Below, piece by piece: positions 16,558 through 24,848 of a DNA stretch of 64,000 nt. The number at the start of each line of letters is the position of its first letter. The stretch's first letter is position 1. Below the pieces are notes generated by a model. The model was given only the letters and a program-made list of their open reading frames with translations. It ran no database searches and was not told where the DNA came from. Source of the stretch: Diaphorobacter ruginosibacter (GTDB lineage: Bacteria > Pseudomonadota > Gammaproteobacteria > Burkholderiales > Burkholderiaceae_C); NCBI RefSeq assembly GCF_014395975.1, contig NZ_CP060714.1:1426001-1490000 (forward strand). The letters are read 5' to 3'. Position numbers and translations under genes: made by a program.

Positions 16558-16776
16558 TCAGGACCGGCGCGCGGCTTCCAGCGCCTGCCTGAGCACCGGC
16601 AGGCTGCCGACATGATTGGCCAGCAGCAGCACGAGGCGGGCGTTCAGCGCATGGCTTTGCTCGGTGCTCAGGCCCTGGTGGGAATCGATCAGCGCCTCGT
16701 AGAAATCGTCGGGGGCGTCCAGATGGGGCTCGATTATCAGCGCAGGCGCGGCGTCGGTCGGCATGTTGGCTTGCAT
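16558..16776 (-). CDS. DUF2783 small protein, probable coupling subunit of the flavin hydroxylase (MhaB-like)
   Basis: A 72-residue acidic-to-neutral protein with no membrane segment, built of helices (DDFYEALIDSHQGLS, SHALNARLVLLLANHVG, LRQALEAARRS). It starts 12 bp after the stop of the large flavin hydroxylase gene, on the same strand. Pseudomonas putida 3-hydroxyphenylacetate 6-hydroxylase is recorded as a large flavoprotein (MhaA, about 63 kDa) plus a small coupling protein (MhaB, about 6 kDa); the sizes and order here fit that pair. The family name and role are from memory of the literature, not from a search. Confidence 0.7.
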   Translation of the reverse strand: MQANMPTDAAPALIIEPHLDAPDDFYEALIDSHQGLSTEQSHALNARLVLLLANHVGSLPVLRQALEAARRS

Positions 16777-16788
16777 GATGCTGTCTCC

Positions 16789-18534
16789 TCAGGCCACGGC
16801 GCCTGTGTGAATCGATGGATGGATGCTCGCCTGGGAGGCTCCGGTGGCTGTCTGGCCGGGCCGGCACATCGCACGGGCATGGGCGGCGCGCAGCTTGTCC
16901 GCGCTTGCGGCGCGCCAGCGCGCGGCCACATGCTGGTCGGGGCGGATCAGGTAGGTCGTACCCTCGCGCGCGTCGTAGCGGCGCACCGCCAGGGCATGGG
17001 CTTCATCGATGGGGATGCGCACGACATCCACCGGCAGCCCGGTCTCGGCCACGGCCTGTGCGCTCGATTCCGCGAGGGGCCCATTGCCGAACACCAGCGC
17101 GGTGAAGTGCGTGGCGCCGAGCTGCCGCATCAGCCAGGACCTGGAGCCCGGCGGGCCCGCCTGTGCACGGACTGGTGCATCGGCCGCGACGGCACCGGGC
17201 CGCAGAGGGCCGCCGAAGCTCTCCGCGTCGGCCGTGTTGAGCACGGAGTCATGCAGCACGGCGGGAACGGACAGCCGGCCGCTGTTGACCATCCTGCGTG
17301 CGAACGGATATTCGCGCGCCAGTTGCAGCACCGCGTCGCGGAACAATCGGCTGATCTCGCTCTTGGGCGTGATGAAGTCGGTGGCCCGCGTGGAGTTCAG
17401 GATGTTTTCGTCTGCCGCCATTTCGCGTTCCCGCGCATAGCTGTCGAGCAATGCATCGCCGGCCTCGCCGCGCAGCACGGCGGCCAGCTTCCAGGCCAGG
17501 TTCTCCGCGTCCTGCAGGCCCGAGTTGGCGCCCCGTGCGCCGAAGGGCGATACGCCGTGGGCCGAGTCGCCCGCGAACAGCACGCGGCCATGGCGAAAGG
17601 CATCCATGCGCTGGCATGCGAAGGTGTAGACGCTGGCCCATTCGAGCGTGAACTGCGCGCCCTTGAACGGCGATGCATCCAGCATCGCGCGCACGCGCGG
17701 AATGATGTTCTCGGGCCTCTTTTCCACGTCGGGGTCGGCATCCCAGCCGAGCTGGAAGTCGATGCGCCATACGCCATCCGGTTGCATGTGCAGCAGAACG
17801 CTCTGGTTGCGGTGGAATTCCGGGTCGAACCAGAACCAGCGCTCGGCAGGGTAGTCCACTTCCATCTTCACGTCCGCGATCAGGAAGCGGTCGCGGAACA
17901 CGCGGCCCTTGCTTTCCTGGCCGAGCAGCTGGCGCAGCATGGAGCGCGAACCGTCGCAGGCGGCCACCCAGTCGCCCACCAGCTGGTAGCTGCAGTCCGG
18001 CGTTTCCACGGTGAGCTCGGCATGGTCCGCGTGCTGCACGATGCCGCTCACCCTGTTGTTCCAGCGGATGTCGATCAGCGGCAGCGCGGCGGCGCGCTCG
18101 GCCAGGAAGCCTTCCACGTAGTACTGCTGCAGGTTCACGAAGGCGGGGCGCTCATGGCCGCTTTCGGGAAGCAGGTCGAACTCATAGACCTGCTGGTCCT
18201 GCAGGAACACGCGCCCCAGCTTCCACGAGACGCCCTTGGCGGCCATGCGGTCGCCGCAGCCCAGGCGGTCGAAGATCTCGAGGGAGCGCTTGGAAAAGCA
18301 GATGGCGCGCGAACCGGTGGAGAGCTTGTTGTCGTTGTCCAGCAGCACCACGGGAATGTTCTGCTGGGCCAGGTCGATGGCAAGCGCCAGGCCCACCGGG
18401 CCCGCGCCCACCACGATCACCGGATGCCGGGCGGGCGTGGCCGCACGTTGATCGGCGTGTGGCACATAGTCGAACGTGAGCTTCTGGAAGTCGCGCTCCG
18501 CCTGTACCGGGCCGGCTGGATCGTTGAGTTTCAT
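16789..18534 (-). CDS. FAD-dependent aromatic hydroxylase, MhaA-like (probable 3-hydroxyphenylacetate 6-hydroxylase)
   Basis: Class A flavin monooxygenase of 581 residues (about 63 kDa). Visible: the FAD dinucleotide fold VIVVGAGPVGLALAIDLA (GxGxxG at residues 43-48), the DG motif in VAACDGSRSMLRQLL, the GD motif in VLFAGDSAHGVSPFGARGANSG, and a C-terminal thioredoxin-like tail typical of MhpA/PheA-type enzymes. It sits directly before a DUF2783 gene and hmgA-fahA. The product should therefore be homogentisate, and 3-hydroxyphenylacetate is the simplest substrate. A 3-(3-hydroxyphenyl)propionate or 4-hydroxyphenylacetate hydroxylase is possible, but neither fits the downstream genes as simply. 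Confidence 0.8.
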   Translation of the reverse strand: MKLNDPAGPVQAERDFQKLTFDYVPHADQRAATPARHPVIVVGAGPVGLALAIDLAQQNIPVVLLDNDNKLSTGSRAICFSKRSLEIFDRLGCGDRMAAKGVSWKLGRVFLQDQQVYEFDLLPESGHERPAFVNLQQYYVEGFLAERAAALPLIDIRWNNRVSGIVQHADHAELTVETPDCSYQLVGDWVAACDGSRSMLRQLLGQESKGRVFRDRFLIADVKMEVDYPAERWFWFDPEFHRNQSVLLHMQPDGVWRIDFQLGWDADPDVEKRPENIIPRVRAMLDASPFKGAQFTLEWASVYTFACQRMDAFRHGRVLFAGDSAHGVSPFGARGANSGLQDAENLAWKLAAVLRGEAGDALLDSYAREREMAADENILNSTRATDFITPKSEISRLFRDAVLQLAREYPFARRMVNSGRLSVPAVLHDSVLNTADAESFGGPLRPGAVAADAPVRAQAGPPGSRSWLMRQLGATHFTALVFGNGPLAESSAQAVAETGLPVDVVRIPIDEAHALAVRRYDAREGTTYLIRPDQHVAARWRAASADKLRAAHARAMCRPGQTATGASQASIHPSIHTGAVA

Positions 18535-18596
18535 CGCATGTCTCCTTGGATCCTCGAGGATCCTTTATGGGTTCCTTGAAATGCCGGGTGGCGAGA

Positions 18597-19559
18597 TCAC
18601 TGGTCTTCCAGCGACTTCCACATTTCCACATCGCGTTCGGCGGTCCAGATGCGCGGATCGGTGTACCTGGTGACCTCGTCGTAGCAGCGCGTCACGTCAA
18701 AGGGCATGCAGTGGTCGAAGATCACCCAGTGGCCGTACTTGGGCTTGAGTGCCGCATAGGTGGACTTGTAGACGGCATTCAGGTCCTTGCCTTCGGCCAC
18801 GCCTTTCTTCACGTTGGCCAGAACGTCGGAGATGAACTCGCGCGTTTCGGTGAGGCCCGCCTTGACGGCCTCGGGGGTGGTGAGCGCGGCACCGCGGCCC
18901 GGCACCAGGACTTTCGGGTTCAGTGCCTCGATGTTTTCGAGCGTCCGGGGCCAGTCACTGAAATACGCGTCGCCGGCATAGGGCGTTGCACCGAACTCCA
19001 CCAGGTCGCCCGAGAGCAGGGCCTTCTCGCCGGGCAGCCAGACCACGGTGTCGCCCTTGGTATGGCCACGGCCGAGCTGCAGCAGTTGCACTTCGAGCTT
19101 GCCCAGCCACAGCGTCATCTTGCCGGTGAAGGTCATCGTGGGCCAGGTCATGCCGGGCGGCACGGTCTCCACGTTGCTGAACAGGCGCGGGAAGCGGCCG
19201 ATCTCGCTGGCCTTGTCCTGCTCGCCGCGCTCGACGATCAGGTCGTAGGTGTCCTGGCTGGCCAGGATCTGCTGTGCGCCATAGGCGCTCGCACCCAGCA
19301 CGCGCACCGCGTGGTAGTGGGTGAGCACCACATACTTGATGGGCTTGTCGGTCACTTCGCGGATGCGCCGGATCACGTCGGCCGCCATGGCGGGTGTGGC
19401 CTGCGTGTCGGCCACGAGCACGGCGTCGTCGCCGATGATGATGCCGGTGTTGGGGTCGCCTTCGGCGGTGTAGGCCCACGCGTGCTCGGAGATCTGGCTG
19501 AAGGTGACTTGCTTCTCTTCCACGTCGGCGTGGCTGGCAAAGGTACGTGTGTTCATCAT
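18597..19559 (-). CDS. metallo-beta-lactamase-fold hydrolase with altered HxHxDH motif
   Basis: A 320-residue cytoplasmic MBL-fold protein (no signal peptide). In place of HxHxDH the sequence reads HYHAVR (81-86): the two Zn1-type His are kept, but the Asp and His of the second metal site are Val and Arg. H166 (GRGHTKGD) and D185 (LLSGDLVE) are kept. The rest of the fold is intact (AVLVADTQATP, YVVLTHYHA, VPGRG). A mononuclear metal site or a non-hydrolytic role is thus likely. Its start overlaps the Bug receptor stop by four bases, so it belongs to the aromatic operon. A lactone or thioester hydrolase acting on a pathway intermediate is a guess. Confidence 0.85.
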   Translation of the reverse strand: MMNTRTFASHADVEEKQVTFSQISEHAWAYTAEGDPNTGIIIGDDAVLVADTQATPAMAADVIRRIREVTDKPIKYVVLTHYHAVRVLGASAYGAQQILASQDTYDLIVERGEQDKASEIGRFPRLFSNVETVPPGMTWPTMTFTGKMTLWLGKLEVQLLQLGRGHTKGDTVVWLPGEKALLSGDLVEFGATPYAGDAYFSDWPRTLENIEALNPKVLVPGRGAALTTPEAVKAGLTETREFISDVLANVKKGVAEGKDLNAVYKSTYAALKPKYGHWVIFDHCMPFDVTRCYDEVTRYTDPRIWTAERDVEMWKSLEDQ

Positions 19560-20530
19560 TGGGCCTCTATTTCTAGTTCGCGAATGCGCTTGGTGATCAC
19601 GTCGAACTCCGTTCTGTACGACGCGGCGAATTGTTCTGGTGTGGTGTTCATGACCTCGAATCCCTTGGTCACGAACTGCTGGCTGACTTCCGTTCTTGCG
19701 ATGATGGCATTCACCTCCTTGCTCAGCTTGTCGACGATGGCCTGAGGAGTCCTGGCGGGAGCCAGCAGGCCGATCCAGACGTTGGTGTCGTAGATCGGGT
19801 CCTTGAACCCCAGCTCACGCATGGTGGGCACCTGCGGCAGCGTTGTCGAGCGCTGCGGGCCGAGTACCGCCAACGGTATCACTTTGCCGGAGGGTACGTG
19901 CTGCAGTGCGCTGGCGACGGAGGACAGTCCCACGTCGACGGTGCCCGACAGCAGATCGGAAACCACGGGTCCCTCGCCGCGCTGCGGCACATGGACCATG
20001 TGGCCCTTGAGGCTGCGGTTCAGGCTCTCACCCGCGAGATGGCCCAGGCCGCCGATGCCCCAGGAGCCATAGCTCATCTTCACGTCGCCCTTCTCTGCCT
20101 TGGCCTTGAGATCGGCCAGGCTCCTGATCCCGGTGCCGGGATGCGTGGAGATCAACGCCGGGCTGCGGACCACCTGGCTGATGAAGGTGAAATCCTTCTG
20201 GGGATCGTAGGCCAGCTTCTTGTACAGCGCGGTGTTGTTGATCTGCGAATCGGTGATGGTCATCAGCAGCGTGTAGCCGTCGGCCTTGGCGCGGCTGACC
20301 TCCGCAGCGCCGATCGCACCGGCGGCCCCGGCCTTGTTGTCGATCACGAAGGGTTGGCCGAGCGCCTTGGACAGGCGGTCGCCCACGGTGCGGGCGATGA
20401 AGTCCGTTGCGCCGCCGGCAGCATAGGGAACCACGATGCGCACCGGGCGACTGGGGTAGGCCGCATCCTGTGCGGAGGCGGTGCCTGCCAGCAGCAATGC
20501 TGCGCAGGCGATCAGGGTGTGTTTGAACAT
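19556..20530 (-). CDS. Bug-family (tripartite tricarboxylate transporter) periplasmic solute receptor
   Basis: Periplasmic binding protein of 324 residues with a cleavable signal peptide (MFKHTLIACAALLLAGTASA). It has the Bug hallmarks YPSRPVRIVVPYAAGGATDFIAR, the PFVIDNKAGAAGAIGA pocket loop, SYGSWGIGG, and APARTPQAIVDKL near the end. ATG at 20530 has GGAG upstream; the long open frame beyond it lies antisense in the vanB-like gene. No TctA/TctB membrane subunits are nearby, so this is one of the orphan receptors common in Burkholderiales. Its place between the oxygenase genes and the MBL gene suggests it binds the aromatic acid degraded here. Confidence 0.93.
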   Translation of the reverse strand: MFKHTLIACAALLLAGTASAQDAAYPSRPVRIVVPYAAGGATDFIARTVGDRLSKALGQPFVIDNKAGAAGAIGAAEVSRAKADGYTLLMTITDSQINNTALYKKLAYDPQKDFTFISQVVRSPALISTHPGTGIRSLADLKAKAEKGDVKMSYGSWGIGGLGHLAGESLNRSLKGHMVHVPQRGEGPVVSDLLSGTVDVGLSSVASALQHVPSGKVIPLAVLGPQRSTTLPQVPTMRELGFKDPIYDTNVWIGLLAPARTPQAIVDKLSKEVNAIIARTEVSQQFVTKGFEVMNTTPEQFAASYRTEFDVITKRIRELEIEAQ

Positions 20531-20606
20531 GGGGCTTGTCTCCGTTTTTCTATGAATCGCTGCAAAGGCTCTGGTGGCCGCAGTGGACTGCGGGGAGCGT
20601 GGTAGA

Positions 20607-21557
20607 TCAGAGATCGACCACGATGCGTTCTCCGCGTGCGCGGGAGACGCACGGCAGGATGCATTGGTGCGCCTCGCGTTCCTCGTCGGACAGCACGTAG
20701 TCGCGATGGTCTGCCTCGCCCTCGAGCAAAGGCAGCTCGCAGCTGCGGCACATGCCCTCGCGGCACGAGAACGGGAGGGATTCGCCGCAGGCCTCCAGCG
20801 CTTCGAGCATGCTCTGGTCGGGGGCCACGGTGATGATCTTTCCGCTGCGGTGCAGCAACACCTCGAAGCCGCCTGCGGGCGCTGCGGGATCGGCGTTCTC
20901 GGGCGGTGCGAATCGCTCGAAGTGCGTGGCCGATTGGGCCAGGCCCACGCTGGCCGCCGCATCGCCCACGGCGTTCATCAGGCCCTCGGGGCCGCAGCAG
21001 TAGACATGTGTGCCTGCCCCTGTTTCGCCGATGAAGCCCCGCAGGTCGGGCGGTGTTCCGCCGGATTCCTGGTCCACATGCAGCACCACCCGGCTGCCGT
21101 GTGCTGCGAGGGTCCAGCCATAGGCGGCGCGCGAGCGGGTGCGCACGCAGTAAAGCAACTTCCATGGCCGGTCGTTGGCAATGCACCAGCGCACCATGCT
21201 GAGGATGGGCGTGATGCCGATGCCGCCCGCGATGAAGACATGTTCCGTGGCGGTGGTGTCGATACCGAACAGCGCGCGTGGCTCGCTCACCTCGAGCTCG
21301 TCGCCCACGGCAAGCCTCTGGTGTACATAGGCCGATCCACCGCGGGAGGCCGCGGCGAGGCCCACCCCGATCACGTAGCGGTCGCGCTCCGAAGAGCAGT
21401 TGCTGAGCGAGTACTGGCGGCAGATGCTGCCGGGCAGGTGCAGGTCGATGTGCGCGCCGGCGGTGAACGGAGGCAGCGTGCCGCCGTCCTTGCTGCGCAA
21501 TTCCAGGCCGAGAACATCCTGCGCCTCGTGCGTGAGGCGTGCAACGACGAGTTTCAT
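20607..21557 (-). CDS. VanB-like oxidoreductase of a Rieske oxygenase (flavin reductase plus plant-type ferredoxin)
   Basis: Electron-transfer partner of the oxygenase encoded just upstream (4-bp gap). The 316-residue layout is FNR-type flavin domain (PGSICRQYSLSN), NAD-binding domain (VFIAGGIGITPILSMVRWC, HVYCCGPEGLMNAV), then a C-terminal 2Fe-2S ferredoxin with CREGMCRSC and a distant final Cys in CILPC. This is the phthalate dioxygenase reductase/VanB order. Start ATG at 21557. Whether the substrate is a methoxyaromatic, as for vanillate demethylase, cannot be read from this subunit. Confidence 0.92.
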   Translation of the reverse strand: MKLVVARLTHEAQDVLGLELRSKDGGTLPPFTAGAHIDLHLPGSICRQYSLSNCSSERDRYVIGVGLAAASRGGSAYVHQRLAVGDELEVSEPRALFGIDTTATEHVFIAGGIGITPILSMVRWCIANDRPWKLLYCVRTRSRAAYGWTLAAHGSRVVLHVDQESGGTPPDLRGFIGETGAGTHVYCCGPEGLMNAVGDAAASVGLAQSATHFERFAPPENADPAAPAGGFEVLLHRSGKIITVAPDQSMLEALEACGESLPFSCREGMCRSCELPLLEGEADHRDYVLSDEEREAHQCILPCVSRARGERIVVDL

Positions 21558-21561
21558 GGCA

Positions 21562-22653
21562 TCAGCCTCTCGTGGCGAGGCGGGCCGATGCGGCCCCTTG
21601 CACGGAGGCGGCTTCCTTTGCCAGCGCGTCCTCGGCGGCTTCTTCCGCAAGGCGCTTGTTGACGGCCCAGCGGAACTGGTTGAGCGCGGCGTCGATGCCG
21701 AAGGCCACCATCTTGAAGTCGGGCGCCAGGGACAGGCTGCGCTGCTGCGCGGTGATGATGTCGCGATCCTCGTCGAAGGCGGCCACCACGGCCTCGTGGA
21801 TGGAGCGCGTGACGTCGGGCTTGTCGATCGAGAAGTTGTGCGGGTGCGCAAAGAAGTAGTGCGTCGAGTTCTCGGTCTCCGGCGTGATGGCCTGACAGCC
21901 ACGGAACTCGATGGCGCCGTCGCGATTGCCCTGCTCGGCGCCTTGGCCGGTGGGGGCCATGCCGGAATCCATCAGCAGAATGGAGGGCAGGGTGAAGTTG
22001 TAGATATTCCAGCGGTCCACCTTGCCGCCCCATTCCTTCACTGCCGCCGCGAACGGCGGAGCGTCGATGCCGATGGCCCAACGGGTGATGCGCACGCCAT
22101 CGTCGATGCGATCCACCTTGGGCTGCGTGGCCGCGTAGTCCGCGCCGCCGCCCAGCGTCGTGGGATGCACGAAGGGCAGGTGCGAGAAATCGAGCAGGTT
22201 GTCGCAGATAAGCAGGTAGTTCACGTCGTAGTGGATGTAGCCATCGAGACTGCGCCAGTCGGGATGGTCCAGCCATTGCGTGTCGGGGATCAGGCTCTCG
22301 TCGGCCTTGTCCGGATCGCCCATCCACACCCAGATCCAGCGGTGGCGCTGCACCACGGGGTAAGTCTTGACCTTGGCCTGGATCGGGATGCGTTTTTGCG
22401 CGGGGGCCTCGATGCATTGGCCTGCGGCGTCGAACTTCAGGCCGTGGTACATGCAGCGCACGCAATCGCCCTCGCGGCGGCCCACGGACAGGGGCGCGCC
22501 CCGGTGGCAGCAGCGGTCCTCGAGGGCAACGATCTCGCCATCGGCCTTGCGGTACATCAGCACCGGCACGCCGATGATCGTGCGGGTGAACATGCCTTCC
22601 CGGGTCACTTCGTGATCCCAGGCCGCCACATACCAGGTGTTTTTGATGAACAT
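21562..22653 (-). CDS. VanA-like Rieske aromatic oxygenase (O-demethylase or hydroxylase), terminal oxygenase subunit
   Basis: A 363-residue group I/VanA-type oxygenase, starting at ATG 22653 with AAAGGAG upstream. The Rieske 2Fe-2S site is C48-x-H50 (CCHRGAPLS) and C67-x2-H70 (CMYHGLKF). The mononuclear iron site is shown by NLLDFSHLPFVHPTTLGG with its D-x2-H-x4-H pattern. VanA-like enzymes remove methyl groups from methoxybenzoates or hydroxylate small aromatics. In front of a homogentisate pathway a methoxyphenylacetate or related side-chain aromatic acid is plausible. First gene of the leftward operon, divergent from its likely LysR regulator. Confidence 0.92.
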   Translation of the reverse strand: MFIKNTWYVAAWDHEVTREGMFTRTIIGVPVLMYRKADGEIVALEDRCCHRGAPLSVGRREGDCVRCMYHGLKFDAAGQCIEAPAQKRIPIQAKVKTYPVVQRHRWIWVWMGDPDKADESLIPDTQWLDHPDWRSLDGYIHYDVNYLLICDNLLDFSHLPFVHPTTLGGGADYAATQPKVDRIDDGVRITRWAIGIDAPPFAAAVKEWGGKVDRWNIYNFTLPSILLMDSGMAPTGQGAEQGNRDGAIEFRGCQAITPETENSTHYFFAHPHNFSIDKPDVTRSIHEAVVAAFDEDRDIITAQQRSLSLAPDFKMVAFGIDAALNQFRWAVNKRLAEEAAEDALAKEAASVQGAASARLATRG

Positions 22654-22733
22654 GGGGCTGTCTCCTTTGTGTCGATCGCCGCATCTTTTTGACGGCGTGA
22701 ACAAAGTCTAGATTGGTGAAATCCATGTGGCAA

Positions 22734-22745
22734 TTGCATATACAA
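22734..22745. promoter_or_regulatory. candidate LysR-type binding site between vanA-like and lysR genes
   Basis: TTGCATATACAA, an imperfect dyad with TTG/CAA ends and an AT core, sits 10 bp before the LysR start and about 80 bp before the oxygenase start. A divergent LysR regulator usually binds such a T-N11-A-like site to repress itself and activate the operon. Confidence 0.35.
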
Positions 22746-22755
22746 CATTCCTAGA

Positions 22756-23688
22756 ATGAATGCCATGCATATGGATCAATTGGATTTGAATCTGCTGATG
22801 GTGTTTGATGCCATTTATCAAGAAGGCAGCGTCACCAAGGCAGCGCACAAACTCGGCCTGACGCAGAGCGCGATGAGCCATTCGCTGAATCGCCTGCGTG
22901 CCTATTTCGACGATCCCCTGTTCGTGAAGATCGGCCCGCGCATGGAGCCCACCAGCAAGGCCGCGGGAATGTGCGAGGCGGTCACCGACGTGGTCTCGAC
23001 GGTGCGCAACCGGATCGTGATGAGCGCAGGCTTCAACCCCGCGAAGGCGCGCCGTGTGTTCACCCTGAACGTGACGGACATGGGTGAGCTCGTGTTTCTT
23101 CCGGCCCTGCTGGCGCGTTTCAAGAAAATCGCGCCGGAGTGTTCGCTGCGCACCCTTCAGGCGCCCATCGAGCAGATCGACGGGCTGCTGGCCTCGGGCG
23201 AGATCGACCTGGCGCTTGGTTCGATCCGTGCCGCGCCCGAGGGGCTGTACCAGCAGCGGCTGTTTCCGAGCACTTTCGTCATCATGGCCAGCACGCGCAA
23301 CAAGGAACTGGGTGACACGCTGAGCCGCGAACAGTTCGAATCCATGCAGCACATCGTGGTGTCCCTCACAGGGCGCACGAGCGAGAGCTATGACAAGGTG
23401 CTCGAGGAGCAGGGGCTGCATCGCCGCATTGCCGTGGTCACGCCGCACTTCCTGATGGTGCCGCTGCTGATCGACCGGCATCCGGACCTGCTTGCCACCG
23501 TGCCCCGCGAGCTGGCCGAGGTGTTCGGGCGTTTCGGCGTGGTGCGCCATTTCGAGCCGCCGCTGCCGGTGCCGCCGTTCCAGCTCAGCCAGTACTGGCA
23601 TGCACGCTTTCACAGCGACCCGGCCATCGTCTGGCTGCGCGAACTGGTCAAGGACACCTTCAAGAGCTATCCCGATGTGGCTGTTTGA
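22756..23688 (+). CDS. LysR family transcriptional regulator of the aromatic cluster
   Basis: A 310-residue LysR protein: N-terminal winged helix-turn-helix (LDLNLLMVFDAIYQEGSVTKAAHKLGLTQ segment; SAMSHSLNRLRAYFDDPLF recognition part) and a C-terminal effector-binding domain beginning about residue 90. It is divergent from, and 102 bp away from, the vanA-like gene, the standard layout for a pathway-specific activator responding to the aromatic substrate. It resembles the NahR/LinR/NodD-like group in its N-terminal opening MDQLDLNLL, but the inducer is unknown. Confidence 0.93.
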   Translation: MNAMHMDQLDLNLLMVFDAIYQEGSVTKAAHKLGLTQSAMSHSLNRLRAYFDDPLFVKIGPRMEPTSKAAGMCEAVTDVVSTVRNRIVMSAGFNPAKARRVFTLNVTDMGELVFLPALLARFKKIAPECSLRTLQAPIEQIDGLLASGEIDLALGSIRAAPEGLYQQRLFPSTFVIMASTRNKELGDTLSREQFESMQHIVVSLTGRTSESYDKVLEEQGLHRRIAVVTPHFLMVPLLIDRHPDLLATVPRELAEVFGRFGVVRHFEPPLPVPPFQLSQYWHARFHSDPAIVWLRELVKDTFKSYPDVAV

Positions 23689-23738
23689 TCCCACTGCCGG
23701 CCGGGCTGGAGCGTCCCGCAGCGGCTACGATCCGGGTC

Positions 23739-24665
23739 ATGACCGGAATCTTCAAAGCACTCTGCGGACTGCTGTTCGCCCTGACCTGTTCTTTCAGTTT
23801 TTCGCAGACGATCAGCCTGACCTTCGATGACGGGCTCGACCCCGACAGGCAGCGCGATGCCGCCGCATGGAACCGCGAGATCCTTGCGGGCCTGAAGGAG
23901 GCGGACGTCAAGGCGATGGTCTTCCCGGCGCTGGTTCGCATTGGCGGCGAGGCGGGTCTCGACCTGATCCGGGAATGGGCCGCACAAGGGCATGCGGTGG
24001 GCAATCACACGGCGGGCCATCGCAGCCTCGCGTCGCCCCAGGTGTCCCTCGAAGACTTCATCTCGGATGTCGGGAAAGCGGATGCCGCGCTGAGCCGGTT
24101 GCCTCGCTGGAAACCCATGTTGCGCTTTCCCTACCTGAAGGAAGGCGATACGGCGGCCAAGCGCGATGGGATGAGGGCCTGGATGCAAGCCCACGGCTAC
24201 CGCACCGCAGCGGTATCCATCGATGCGAGCGACTGGTACTACAACCAGGTGTTCTCGGCACTTGCAGAGCGCGGGGCGACGCAGAAGGCCCGGCAGGTCG
24301 AGGATGCCTACATCGACCACCTGCTGGATCGTGCCGCCTACTACGACCGGCTTGCAAGGCAGGTGCTCGGATACAGCCCGCCCCACGTCATGCTTCTGCA
24401 CACCAGCCGCATCAATGCAGCGGCAGTGCCCATGATCATCCGGGCCTTCCGCGCCAGGGGGTGGACATTCGTCTCTCCCCTCGAGGCGTTCGAGGACCCG
24501 GTCTATTCCAAGCAGCCGGATACGCTGCCCGCGGGTGAGAGCATCATCTGGGCCAGCGCCAAGGCCAGGGGCGTGCAGGGGCTGCGCTACCCCGCGGAGG
24601 ACTCGGTCTACGAGGAACCGGGGCTCAAGGCCCGGGGGCTGTTGCCGCAAGGCATGGAGAAATAG
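23739..24665 (+). CDS. secreted polysaccharide deacetylase (NodB fold)
   Basis: A 308-residue carbohydrate esterase family 4-like protein. It begins with a signal peptide (GIFKALCGLLFALTCSFSFSQ) when read from ATG 23739. The NodB catalytic Asp-Asp is in LTFDDGLDP (D30, D31) and the metal His pair in GHAVGNHTAGHRSL. Other NodB elements are RFPYLKEGD and, near the end, VMLLHTSRIN in place of the usual LLHD. It removes acetyl or other acyl groups from cell-wall or exopolysaccharide sugars. The intergenic gap and opposite promoter elements suggest it is independent of the heme operon that follows. Confidence 0.88.
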   Translation: MTGIFKALCGLLFALTCSFSFSQTISLTFDDGLDPDRQRDAAAWNREILAGLKEADVKAMVFPALVRIGGEAGLDLIREWAAQGHAVGNHTAGHRSLASPQVSLEDFISDVGKADAALSRLPRWKPMLRFPYLKEGDTAAKRDGMRAWMQAHGYRTAAVSIDASDWYYNQVFSALAERGATQKARQVEDAYIDHLLDRAAYYDRLARQVLGYSPPHVMLLHTSRINAAAVPMIIRAFRARGWTFVSPLEAFEDPVYSKQPDTLPAGESIIWASAKARGVQGLRYPAEDSVYEEPGLKARGLLPQGMEK

Positions 24666-24720
24666 GGGCTGCGAGCGACGGGGCAGACGCCTGTCCGGCA
24701 CGATGTAAAGATGATTTAAA

Positions 24721-24735
24721 TGAGAACTATTCGTA
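24721..24735. promoter_or_regulatory. candidate Fur box upstream of the heme-uptake operon
   Basis: TGAGAACTATTCGTA fits the 7-1-7 Fur pattern TGATAAT-N-ATTATCA at about 10 of 14 informative positions. It lies 114 bp upstream of the TonB receptor start in an AT-rich stretch. Confidence 0.6.
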
Positions 24736-24848
24736 TATACTTGATGCTTGTCAGCCAGCAAATGAATCCAAGGTAGTAACGGTTTAGCGTTACAGGCCCG
24801 CCTCACGAGCCAGCTCTCTTACTCCACAGAATTTGAGGGGCTCCGGGC

